Assembly: GCA_036752465.1 (NCBI GenBank)
Contig: DAIOSQ010000011.1
Span: 1-23,327, forward strand
Direction of reading: 5' to 3'
From: DAIOSQ01 sp036752465
Lineage (GTDB): Bacteria > Pseudomonadota > Gammaproteobacteria > Legionellales > Legionellaceae
DNA length: 23,327 bases
Shown here: positions 19,401 through 23,327 of the stretch, piece after piece
Layout: every line of letters starts with the position of its first letter
Position numbering within the stretch: position 1 is the first letter of the stretch
Made by a program: the position numbers and the translations under genes
The notes under the pieces: generated by a model
What the model was told of the DNA's origin: nothing
The model's database searches: none
The model's input: the letters and a program-made list of their open reading frames with translations, nothing else

Positions 19401-20469
19401 GCCCGAGCGAGTCTATGACTGGTAAGTGCTGCGACCACCAAACTTGCAGTAGGTTCCGTTGCTGTTCTATGTGCGCTTCGGTAAATAAGTCTGGTATCAG
19501 CAAGATTCGACGCAACGTAGTGAACGCTGCTGCAACCTGATGATGCACACCTGGTATGCGAAGATGCTCTGGCGTTACATGGTTTAAATAATCGTCCAGC
19601 GCATAGCATTTAAAGTCGTACATCAGCCGTTGGTAGTGTTGATCATCTGGACAAGCTTCTTTCAACAATTGATGCAACATCGCTTGTGCACACGTACCAG
19701 ATAACTGTCCACCAGTACGCAGAGCTTTGCCGGTTACCGTGACTGTGCTCCGGGTGATTTGTTTATTGACGTCTGCAATGCGTGGCATTATTTCTTGGTA
19801 TAAGCGATGCTCATCACAGCTGGCAGCCTGTGTTTCTGCCTGCACCGCTGGCAACTGCACCAGCAATAATTGCTCGATAAACATTTTCAGTCCAGCGCGT
19901 TTATAAGGCTTGGCAACATGGTAGACCAATACGGGCGAGTATAGCTCTCGCTGCGGTGATGAGTATTGCGGGTGATATTGCAAACCGGCGCCGTCATTAT
20001 AGATATAAAAATCTAGCCCAGTAGCCGTAGGCTTAAAAATATACAGCATGCCATGTCCACCATCGGCTCGATTGAGCCAGCCCCCCGGCAACACAATTTC
20101 CTGGTCCTGCTGCTCAATAGCGAGCAGACGATCGACTATTTCTTCGGCATAGCGGCCCAGCTCTTCCGCATTGCCAATACCCTTGCAGCGAGTAACGTTA
20201 GCCATCAAATTCTGCATTCTCTGCAAGAGTAAGGTAAAATCTGCGAATTGTTCATCTTGCGGTAAATGACGAATATATTGACTAAGATAAGCAGCTGTTA
20301 ACGCTGGATCATACCCCTGTAACTTATAGGTTTCTTTTGCATGCGCGTCATTGATGATATGCGACAGCAACGATAAATCTATCGGTGAACTCGACTGCCT
20401 ATTTTTAACAAATGGGGTCGACGCACCCGGAATAACTGAGTTACAACCGATTGATCTTGATAGCTGCAT
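10483..20469 (-). CDS. Giant DUF3638/DUF3645-type protein: SF2-like ATPase, protease-like N-terminus, membrane C-terminus
   Basis: A single intact frame of 3,328 codons. Residues about 2030-2720 show a degenerate SF2 helicase-type core: Walker A MGGGKS (2061-2066), Walker B DEVH (2200-2203) followed by KKKLNYTLGDPQ, motif V TGTDL (2661-2665) and motif VI QGVMRMR (2688-2694). Between them AIPYMANNVPSERSRF (about 2365-2380) resembles DUF3645, and FSRETRC plus GYVVTTGDAV resemble DUF3638, known mainly from giant fungal proteins. Residues 130-275 hold a candidate protease array: His139, Asn158/Asp159, Gln255, Cys260. Residues 2859-2871 are a Gln-Glu repeat. Residues about 3190-3281 are hydrophobic, probably membrane-embedded, with a 47-residue tail. 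Residues about 300-2000 are unrecognised and mostly helical in appearance. The ATG is at 20469, with a weak AAGG site. The gene stands alone between coaX and mraZ. The ATPase family call is firm by motif; biochemical function, host targeting and the protease are inference. Confidence 0.85.
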   Translation of the reverse strand: MQLSRSIGCNSVIPGASTPFVKNRQSSSPIDLSLLSHIINDAHAKETYKLQGYDPALTAAYLSQYIRHLPQDEQFADFTLLLQRMQNLMANVTRCKGIGNAEELGRYAEEIVDRLLAIEQQDQEIVLPGGWLNRADGGHGMLYIFKPTATGLDFYIYNDGAGLQYHPQYSSPQRELYSPVLVYHVAKPYKRAGLKMFIEQLLLVQLPAVQAETQAASCDEHRLYQEIMPRIADVNKQITRSTVTVTGKALRTGGQLSGTCAQAMLHQLLKEACPDDQHYQRLMYDFKCYALDDYLNHVTPEHLRIPGVHHQVAAAFTTLRRILLIPDLFTEAHIEQQRNLLQVWWSQHLPVIDSLGPMAQAIVPNSRALNAGLFQLRDCSWPPVIPTDDHTRQNNPIQHLQLSPKPAQFDKNGNLLLEIVRLLAECRALQDSQQYADVLDIVEQLFVQFPLPPAGRFSERLSFYDVITAENQYEFYQYIQELLARYQQAGRGIVRVASLPKSFVVHLLASSVLDYTQNRLAKWGNYTAPMLHHGVTFAANKMFAGLAKSSPKLATNDPSLDRRLKEIQTLYASEPAREPPTLAHKIAYYCSIIKSEPAIEQTLQARYSWNSDPEAQYINDFVRSFNCQAWYVYSTQLLEAAEEPLLRIFFNQCLLERTIFSPIIDWQRHLDDGSIIQFNQRSKALQIDIKKPRYAVPYDCNVKDSWFFAFHYVWDCDFSKYTVDSRVCAAALTSNPTYETTRESDNQIQLRPAATMADKALRAGVVAGRQLYQLRNARALQIKQTLHYFRVFLDKLAIPDYQCYLEANLFEPGLLLNDMRRNRTQVLALVDRFVQDGLNYHAMHAPCTAESIPFLRIAYLVYDYAVQLEPTAALDIMSPLVNRLSGLLQANSNHRMAITASLHHYRFFSIVGLLRADDRMLDLPTRQAYLEQAMLSYFYMNLCSNVESALDTASRVDLECRKHDFIRMIEQCVPQCLADSVQLVVRELCQEAEFWRELAHLQYAMFILTQEGARKCYVLDLRRGLIFNEKNAARMITPLDVEQAIRELYPMLKIPDLCFAKLDDEMYELGDTHTQLRYDKSEHCLHKQWTVNGQTQWYVLYSQEDMQRWTFHCNIPDVLKERDRYIWIATSTSKAFVITQNQRPIYHYDDQSQRLKQLDGDGFENGYALCPKGSWLKQIVAAFEAPEFVTVFRHRDATAHIELPRYGLTLRACQHGTSNSTVMGVSSGLISSAETWQYCLANQPSARLLLDEGLQAPRRLAMLPEVAALLFVDEISQQRYCFIAMQPFIARDKLAATSEFYHATQDTQAEKARAILDQGVEKEEISREQAKLWKYTDLETYKVFRLDEQGLPQAPNAEDALYLCYLYLGSHQPELAWQTLDYAAKRLGGLQGTAAEVAGLQLIIDELPLVLPDTGIKDAAFDTPPYVACQLKALAMLVRALSPEKRDIVFPGEIFDKHTADGFYNNAKRRQTKQFYDQLNEKIYERFRRYQSMQRDMLHNFCLSDEEQRHLLEYYIYNLPGPAPKAIGALGYAREALRLKMLMQEAAAIEACRGGDGQLPAAYAQRLSEIERVLIETKYVRAHDSEVVLKAIDLTLAPKVAAQVTANVAEITYDISIATCESELRDAMNCLHLDMGEASFTSHVTIYLKLLLTASDPLQRQKLVDFCYAYLLCHRHVQPDKQTQMHYLCNLLYRIDVWFGPFIKHLAFTFQPIYDLACLLKWAVCLGPQLLLSLLTWRWQSWEIETKCDLNRLLAIAASLPNPLIQVYELADRLGACMPISKETLAANILSVEPINSTNLLIDLQGYAFETLVSRCSIDQTEAKIYREQAARYGAAPSVAVDTFEAELQAGRQQAAALQAMKEQAAKMLCKHSVRTELLKQAQRLLADLKQRAEALQADALNLANSGYLEHASSPIREVYKDLLLSSGIRAQLSPAQLLVLYGQADRAQYRLATGLADAQIKSLHDMIGSWVAASNRQYALQRLVDNLPKLCDNSSVTEMQTVAHELLTQDLVDYSNEPQLAIFQYHEKVLLRPQQKAALSRLLRTTAADAYPDIVEKIIMGGGKSKVVLPAMAKGKANGRNLVVVEVPQGLLQTNYADLADTSGRLFDQGVFAFAFSRETRCTPESLEFLYERLTDVIVRKGYVVTTGDAVQSLELKYLELLSQRQPVTLNAHAIWEKQVAGVDKLVQLFRTRADAVLDEVHQALLLKKKLNYTLGDPQSIAPEVIKKTIELYDFFAKVPLGQPGQQTMHDLLLNNQLLTTDAAWQTVLQQLAQVLLSHADSPLRPELNQLGGLTDDEYCGLRDYLLNISTAGSKAIITRLTACDPKVRNLLARYKEQLSQLLPLTLRRNLNEHYGASHQDPIANIAIPYMANNVPSERSRFANHREAMNFTIQMVKKQGIPTEVLHNYLAKTQDVARSELVKMPWLRSIDDTPTGVAFNPLLPAGYTLSGIALENEATRHELFAACQPHQPLISRVLLDEILPKQAYIPEILSSNAHTHVEIYRSCQGLTGTPDSNTTWHPRLQFNAQLFPATNGFIIDRLVSKATEIRGIDMLASLDVLLRQMLDGRRDVHAIMDICAVFKGEPNVKIAYALAEYLQRSQSKLTYVMFFNADNQLCALNTAAGNKPIVLNSSDPEMIDRVLGCGPAQRFSYYDQDHTTGTDLKQCVSAKALAVIDPYTPLQSFLQGVMRMRDFANDQGIEVIVPASMQDYSLLQVVDMMRQNQEQQWKRDNFAATKAKMSNHLRAHVLQRILRCATVSEKQALFMQYKQLFVEQIGNETNFFERYGQLAESVSTEILLTQHRDFLLAINPEEFAALQPALDQMIATARPLCEPTYLSNAGGDAANEVELQNQLEMQQEQEQEQEQEQQLEPIGTEYIPTHYLPWLLSPGTQVYSKLNDFLSLTAICQSADRTAPTFGAIYASSNFYRTHWFQNNFLGPYCKPVHALLFRQAADGTLDCAILSQQEAHELTLKLRAYPEAHVWISNTAMDLLAGQPPAGIEQKRQYQDMIEQVRYFSGEFKSLNKGDIPLNWLHKDTEKKIQFFQQHVRNNRETHGGDSTSFTRTLAMQKRAFAYICEHPEYNYSDAEWRQTISKELSDDEAERHVFAEMLRVYGLTHITEWMCAQSSAHLSRFLSANLSQDAVLLQQVLASADQQTCTTVIANLASMPAADFSEEVQRVIADKSAGSWDWSFLLNCLGHLVQWTVDIWSVVPFMCNFLLQTGIDMIGKEATLELLQAMAAIVMMICAETAICAVEIALLTLSLWPLVAIPIVAGVAAVIEYHHGFFKPKNNPFQLAQDDIPPTNNETTQQSTSWLPSVQWPSLFA
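11857..11895 (-). repeat. Gln-Glu dipeptide repeat inside the giant gene
   Basis: Thirteen codons alternate CAA/CAG with GAG/GAA, encoding QQ(EQ)5Q at residues 2859-2871, after the ATPase core. The near-perfect hexamer repeat is slippage-prone but keeps the frame when whole units are gained or lost. It probably acts as a charged flexible or helical linker. Confidence 0.8.
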
Positions 20470-20488
20470 CGCAAAAAAAACCTTAAAT

Positions 20489-20503
20489 TGAACTTAAAGT
20501 TCA
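20489..20503. promoter_or_regulatory. Palindrome in the leader of the giant gene
   Basis: TGAACTT-A-AAGTTCA is a perfect 7-bp palindrome between the candidate -10 and the ATG, where a repressor could act. The same DNA reads on the plus strand as CTTAAATTG-AA-CTTAAAGTT, a tandem repeat with 11-bp period. Confidence 0.45.
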
Positions 20504-20505
20504 TT

Positions 20506-20535
20506 ATTTTAACATAAAAAGGACGCTGTTGTCTA
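20506..20535 (-). promoter_or_regulatory. Candidate promoter of the giant gene
   Basis: On the minus strand TAGACA (20535-20530), an 18-bp spacer and TAAAAT (20511-20506), each five of six to consensus, lie about 37 bases before the ATG. They follow the hairpin that probably ends coaX, suggesting independent transcription. Confidence 0.5.
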
Positions 20536-20553
20536 GAAAACTTGCTTAAATCT

Positions 20554-20638
20554 AAAAACCGCAGTTGCCATCGTCGCGAGCAATCAGGGTGTATTGAAGA
20601 TACATATTGCCTACGTAGTAGATGGCAACTGCGTTTTT
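20554..20638. terminator. Large stem-loop with T-tracts on both strands, downstream of coaX
   Basis: Arms 20554-20572 and 20621-20638 pair over 18 bp (GCAGTTGCCATC with GATGGCAACTGC, extended by A/T pairs and one bulged base). T5 ends the arm on either strand. The 48-base loop carries its own helices, GCAAT/ATTGC enclosing GTGTAT/ATACAT. It starts 60 bases after the coaX stop and would work as its terminator. The long structured loop also suggests a small RNA or a miniature inverted-repeat element. Confidence 0.6.
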
Positions 20639-20697
20639 CAGGATTACAGGGGCGTGTGTGGATTGATGGTTTGATGATGTTGCGCAGGATTGGGTTA

Positions 20698-21471
20698 TTA
20701 TTTGCCAGGTAAATTCATGGTTGCAGCAAAACGCAACCCATGGAGCACCAAATCGGGCAAGTGATAATCGTAGATACCCTGCTTTTCAAATAATGATGCA
20801 AAACCTCCCGTAGCCAATACCGTCACTGCTTGCTCGGCAAAGGACTCTTGCCGCATACGCGCAATCAGTTCTTTACACGCGCCAATGACTCCATAGAAAA
20901 CACCAGCTTGAATGCTTTCTATCGTGGAACGACCCACCGCACTGTTAATTTTGATAATTTCCACAGAGGGTAGTTTGGCGGTATGATTCGCCAAGGCATC
21001 AACAGCTAGGCGAACGCCAGGGAGGATGGCACCACCGAGATATGTTTTGTGTTCGTTAAGGGCGCAAAATGTAGTTGCCGTACCAAAATCAATAATAATT
21101 AAGGGCTTGCCAGGAAACAGATTGCTGGCAGCAATCGCATTGGCAATGCGATCTGCGCCGACATCGCTTGGATTACGATATTTGATATTCAAGCCAGTTT
21201 TGGCACCCATTTGTAAAAAAAATGGTTCTATAGCAAAGTACTTGCGACAGGCGGCACGCAAAGAATAATCAATTTTTGGCACCACCGAACAAATCGCAAT
21301 GGTTTCAATGTGATCGGGCGAAACTTGATTTTCGCGTAACACACTTTTCAGAAATATGCCCAACTCATCAGAAGTGCTCATTTTTGAAGTATGGCGGAAA
21401 CGCAAGCAAATATCTTCTGCCTGGAATACGCCGCCATAAATATGTGAGTTGCCAACATCGATACACAACAT
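20698..21471 (-). CDS. coaX: Type III pantothenate kinase CoaX
   Basis: Phosphorylates pantothenate with ATP, the first step of coenzyme A synthesis; cytoplasmic, ASKHA-fold dimer. From the ATG at 21471 the product is 257 residues, as usual for CoaX. Visible motifs are the phosphate-1 loop DVGNSH (5-10), PSDVGADRIAN (101-111), the phosphate-2 loop DFGTATTF (128-135) and GGAILPG (146-152), with the C-terminal VLATGGFASLF. An in-frame TTG at 21486 would add five residues, but MLCIDVGN matches the family start better. It is monocistronic here between rnpB and the giant gene, without birA. No coaA or coaE is seen in the window. Confidence 0.95.
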   Translation of the reverse strand: MLCIDVGNSHIYGGVFQAEDICLRFRHTSKMSTSDELGIFLKSVLRENQVSPDHIETIAICSVVPKIDYSLRAACRKYFAIEPFFLQMGAKTGLNIKYRNPSDVGADRIANAIAASNLFPGKPLIIIDFGTATTFCALNEHKTYLGGAILPGVRLAVDALANHTAKLPSVEIIKINSAVGRSTIESIQAGVFYGVIGACKELIARMRQESFAEQAVTVLATGGFASLFEKQGIYDYHLPDLVLHGLRFAATMNLPGK

Positions 21472-21545
21472 ACGCTCTGATCTCAATCTTATAAATGCAA
21501 CGAACCGCGGTACATAGCGCGTTCTGAGAAAACCTACCTAAAAAA

Positions 21546-21904
21546 AGTCGGTCGATAAGCCGGGTTCTGTCTTGGACAATCATTCATCTGGATATGACGT
21601 CACCGTCTATCTCAAGCAACCTACCCGAATCCTACGTGGGTCACGCAGTATGACCGCTGGTCACATGGATTCCTATTTGGTCTTGCTCCGAGTGGGGTTT
21701 GCCTTGCCACGACTGTTACCAGACGCGCGGTGCGCTCTTACCGCACCATTTCACCCTTACCGTTGTGATAAACACTGCGGCGGTATCTTTTCTGTGGCAC
21801 TTTCCGTAGACTCACGCCTCCCAGGCGTTACCTGGCACTCTACCCTATGGAGCCCGGACTTTCCTCCCATTGCCTAAGCAATGCGCGATTGTCTGACCGA
21901 CTTT
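21546..21904 (-). ncRNA. rnpB: RNase P RNA, bacterial class A
   Basis: Catalytic RNA that matures tRNA 5' ends together with RnpA. On the minus strand the 5' part has the conserved GAGGAAAGTCCGGGCTCC (21866-21849) and the 3' part has ACAGAACCCGGCTTATCG (21570-21553), both universal in bacterial RNase P RNA. The ends AGTCGGTC and GACCGACT pair as helix P1, giving about 359 nt, normal for class A. A run of seven T follows directly (21546-21540) and should terminate transcription with P1. The exact ends are set by this pairing, to within a few bases. Open frames across this DNA are not genes. Confidence 0.97.
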
Positions 21905-21911
21905 GCGCGAC

Positions 21912-21933
21912 ATAATAACAATATTGGATTATA
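21912..21933 (-). promoter_or_regulatory. Candidate -10 elements for rnpB
   Basis: On the minus strand TATTAT (21917-21912) lies seven bases before the rnpB 5' end, the right distance for a start there. A perfect TATAAT (21933-21928) sits 16 bases further upstream. Neither has a convincing -35 at 16-18 bp, so the active one is undetermined. Confidence 0.45.
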
Positions 21934-21982
21934 AATACCAGAATAAAAAGAGCGTTGTGCACGCAGCGGAAAAATCACGACA

Positions 21983-22012
21983 CTGTGTATGTAGCAACTT
22001 TGCCTTACACAG
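21983..22012. repeat. 7-bp inverted repeat between fis and rnpB
   Basis: CTGTGTA (21983-21989) and TACACAG (22006-22012) are perfect inverted copies with a 16-base spacer, lying 50-80 bases upstream of the rnpB -10 elements. It is a possible regulator site; no T-run follows, so termination is unlikely. Confidence 0.35.
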
Positions 22013-22026
22013 AGGTTGCATTCAGG

Positions 22027-22050
22027 AAACCCGGACCAGTAAGCCCGGGT
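22027..22050 (-). terminator. Intrinsic terminator of fis
   Basis: On the minus strand ACCCGG (22050-22045) pairs with CCGGGT (22034-22029) around a 10-base loop and is followed by further T. It lies about 15 bases after the fis stop and separates fis from rnpB. Confidence 0.65.
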
Positions 22051-22064
22051 ATTAAGTATTTCAC

Positions 22065-22358
22065 TTAAACGTCACGCGTACCAATGAATTCATCATCGAA
22101 ATAACGTTTAAGTTTAGTACGCAATGTACCCCGGCTGACACCCAGGACACGCGCGGCTTTGGATTGGTTGTAACGAGTTAATTCCATCACGGTACGAAAC
22201 AGTGGGGCTTCAACTTCTTCAACGACCAATTGGTACAAATTTAAATTTGCATTTGAACCTTTTAAATTCACACTGTTCAAATAGCCCTTAATGGCGCTCA
22301 CAACTTGCTGGGCAAGCACTTGATTTGAACCTTGTACTTCTTGTACTGCTACACTCAT
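22065..22358 (-). CDS. fis: Nucleoid-associated regulator Fis
   Basis: Dimeric DNA-bending protein that organises the nucleoid and controls rRNA, virulence and growth-phase genes. From the ATG at 22358 the product is 97 residues, against 98 in E. coli. The helical core LYQLVVEEVEAPLFRTVM and the C-terminal helix-turn-helix NQSKAARVLGVSRGTLRTKL are near-canonical. An in-frame TTG at 22370 is rejected as start, because its bases form the GGAG ribosome site for the ATG. fis commonly follows dusB; here it is alone, with its own promoter overlapping the end of the Fe-S carrier gene and a terminator behind it. Legionella-type genomes often carry more than one fis, so this may be one of several. Confidence 0.95.
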   Translation of the reverse strand: MSVAVQEVQGSNQVLAQQVVSAIKGYLNSVNLKGSNANLNLYQLVVEEVEAPLFRTVMELTRYNQSKAARVLGVSRGTLRTKLKRYFDDEFIGTRDV

Positions 22359-22466
22359 GTTAATCTCCAATTCCTGACAAAGAATACTGAAATTTATTCA
22401 TTCAACCAATTGAACAAACATCATGAACGACATGATAACAAATACAGCAAATGATGTAAACATTGT

Positions 22467-22500
22467 TTTAATGATATTCATTTATTAATTGAACATTAAA
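22467..22500. repeat. AT-rich nested inverted repeat in the fis leader
   Basis: TTTAATG (22467-22473) and CATTAAA (22494-22500) are perfect inverted copies, with TTCA/TGAA nested inside, just downstream of the fis -10. Another small palindrome, TTCAA-CCAA-TTGAA, lies near 22400. AT-rich dyads with G/C at the edges resemble Fis sites, so autoregulation is plausible. Confidence 0.4.
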
Positions 22501-22510
22501 AATCGGCACC

Positions 22511-22538
22511 ATTATAACCAACATGAATTTTTAATCAA
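22511..22538 (-). promoter_or_regulatory. Sigma70-like promoter of fis
   Basis: On the minus strand TTGATT (22538-22533), a 16-bp spacer and a perfect TATAAT (22516-22511). The -35 overlaps the stop codon of the upstream Fe-S carrier gene. It gives an AT-rich leader of about 145 bases before the fis ATG. Confidence 0.6.
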
Positions 22539-22896
22539 CTTTAAAACTTTCGCCGCAACCACACTGTCCGGTTTGATTAGGATTCTCAAACACAAATTTA
22601 TGATTTAAACCCTGTTTGACATAGTCAATCATCGTTCCTTTCAGATAAGGGTAACTTTTTTTATCCATATACACCACCGCAGCGCCATCCAGTAAAACTG
22701 GCACAGCTTGCGGTTGCAGGTCTGTGAGATACCCTACTTGGTAGGATAATCCAGAGCATCCGGTTTTTTCCACATAAAATAACAGGGCTTTGTGGTGTGG
22801 ATTGCTTTGCAAGAAAGACAAAATATGCGCCTTGGCACGCTCACTAAACTGCAGTGATTCAGGCTCAATGGCGTGGTGCTGCACAACATCACTCAC
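22531..22896 (-). CDS. A-type iron-sulfur carrier (IscA/SufA family)
   Basis: Delivers Fe-S clusters to target apoproteins in the cytoplasm. From the GTG at 22896 the product is 121 residues, typically sized. The three conserved cysteines are present: Cys47 in KTGCSGLSYQ, and Cys112 and Cys114 in CGCGESF. The segment KSYPYLKGTMIDYVKQGLN before them fits IscA/SufA better than ErpA, which usually has CGCGSSF. The frame also opens at a GTG at 22911, but the bases there (GAGGAG) are the ribosome site for the GTG at 22896, seven bases downstream. No isc or suf genes adjoin it, so the exact member (iscA, sufA or a stand-alone paralogue) is left open. Confidence 0.92.
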   Translation of the reverse strand: MSDVVQHHAIEPESLQFSERAKAHILSFLQSNPHHKALLFYVEKTGCSGLSYQVGYLTDLQPQAVPVLLDGAAVVYMDKKSYPYLKGTMIDYVKQGLNHKFVFENPNQTGQCGCGESFKVD

Positions 22897-23199
22897 GATA
22901 TAACTCCTCACATAAACTTAGATAACCTTAGTGAAAAATTCCGCTGCAGAGCTATGGTCAACAAGCTCTGTTGAAAAAGCGTTAGGCTTGAACTGATTTT
23001 TTAAGGTCAATTGTAGCACACCCATACCCATTCTACCTGAAGATCTTGGTTTTTTTGCACCTTGATTTTTACGCTGATGCAATTTTATAAATCGGGTAAT
23101 AGCCAACCCTATGGGGAGTTTTTTAACATTTCATCAGCGCAAAAAGCGATAGCGAAAAACCAAGCACTTCAGGTAGAATGCGTATATTAGGAGGCGTTG
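22897..23199. other. Divergent intergenic region between the Fe-S carrier and the MFS gene
   Basis: About 300 bases without a supported gene. A perfect 7-bp inverted repeat (CAGAGCT 22947-22953, AGCTCTG 22964-22970) lies in the likely leader of the Fe-S carrier. An extended -10 on the minus strand, TGC followed by TACAAT (23018-23010), could drive that gene. On the plus strand TAGAAT (23174-23179) could serve the MFS gene, though no -35 is evident. A 62-codon minus frame starting with TTG (22918-23106) has no recognisable product and is not called. Confidence 0.4.
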
Positions 23200-23327
23200 A
23201 TGATTAATCTTGACCATGCCCGTTTGCCAACCAACGCAGCCAAAGAGATGCTGTATCCTTGGGTAATTTGGTTGTTGGGCGCAAGTTTCTTTTTTTATAA
23301 ATACTTAATTCAAGTCTCACCCAGTGT
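23200..23327 (+). CDS. MFS transporter, N-terminal fragment (runs off the window)
   Basis: The first 42 codons of a membrane protein. The ATG at 23200 follows a perfect AGGAGG (23189-23194) by five bases, the best ribosome site in the window. The short N-terminal tail (MINLDHARLPTNAAKEML) leads into a hydrophobic first membrane helix and the segment FFFYKYLIQVSPSV. The aromatic stretch followed by QVSPSV is typical of the first helix of major facilitator transporters of the kind common in Legionella and Coxiella. The substrate cannot be judged, and the rest of the gene is outside the window. Confidence 0.75.
   Translation, partial: MINLDHARLPTNAAKEMLYPWVIWLLGASFFFYKYLIQVSPS

Noticed and set aside
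10483..20469. Annotation as a ubiquitinyl hydrolase, as used for some fungal DUF3638 proteins
   Set aside because: I know of no direct evidence for that label on the ATPase region. Only the separate N-terminal Cys-His array would support it, so it is kept as a hypothesis.
21572..21877. A 101-codon plus-strand frame across 21572-21877
   Set aside because: The DNA is rnpB on the other strand, with both universal RNase P RNA blocks and paired ends.
22359..22370. TTG start for fis at 22370 (and likewise GTG at 22911 for the Fe-S carrier)
   Set aside because: In both cases these bases make up the purine-rich ribosome site of the next in-frame start, which also gives the normal family length.
22918..23106. 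A 62-codon minus-strand frame upstream of the Fe-S carrier
   Set aside because: TTG start without a ribosome site, no recognisable motif, and it covers probable promoter DNA. A small real gene cannot be excluded but is unsupported.

Overview
The window is a gammaproteobacterial chromosome segment, nearly all genes on the minus strand. Several features fit an intracellular, Legionella/Coxiella-like lineage: a fis gene, a type III pantothenate kinase (coaX), a glycine-zipper 17-kDa-antigen-type lipoprotein, and one enormous eukaryotic-like gene set among housekeeping genes. The lineage call is inferred from gene families only; no 16S or other marker is present.

Layout. 1-2197 (plus): the 3' part of alr, a glycine-zipper lipoprotein and zapD. 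2221-5312 (minus): secA and mutT, overlapping by 4 bases. 5456-10309 (minus): the head of the division and cell-wall (dcw) cluster, mraZ-rsmH-ftsL-ftsI-murE, with a sigma70-like promoter and MraZ boxes upstream. The usual genes between murE and secA (murF to ftsZ and lpxC) are absent here: murE is followed after 143 bp by secA. 10483-20469 (minus): one intact 3,328-codon gene. 20698-21471 (minus): coaX. 21546-21904 (minus): rnpB, the RNase P RNA. 22065-22358 (minus): fis. 22531-22896 (minus): an A-type Fe-S carrier. 23200 to the end (plus): the start of an MFS transporter.

The most interesting object is the 3,328-residue protein. About residues 2030-2720 carry a degenerate SF2-type ATPase core (MGGGKS, DEVH, TGTDL, QGVMRMR) together with the flanking signatures I associate with DUF3638 and DUF3645, domains best known from giant fungal and other eukaryotic proteins. 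The N-terminus has a His - Asn/Asp - Gln - Cys arrangement resembling CE-clan (Ulp1/YopJ-like) or permuted papain-like cysteine proteases. The C-terminus has roughly 90 hydrophobic residues and a 47-residue polar tail. The middle, about 1,700 residues, is unrecognised. The gene has its own candidate promoter with a palindrome in the leader, and it lies between coaX and the dcw promoter. A role as a host-directed effector or a large membrane-attached NTPase is inference.

The other genes are conventional: peptidoglycan synthesis and septation (alr, murE, ftsI, ftsL, zapD, mraZ, rsmH), secretion (secA), nucleotide-pool sanitation (mutT), CoA synthesis (coaX), tRNA processing (rnpB), nucleoid regulation (fis) and Fe-S delivery. 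Intergenic structures of note are a G-quadruplex motif between the convergent zapD and mutT, a long imperfect hairpin after the lipoprotein gene, a 19/18-nt inverted repeat with T-tracts on both strands after coaX, and a terminator-like hairpin ahead of secA.
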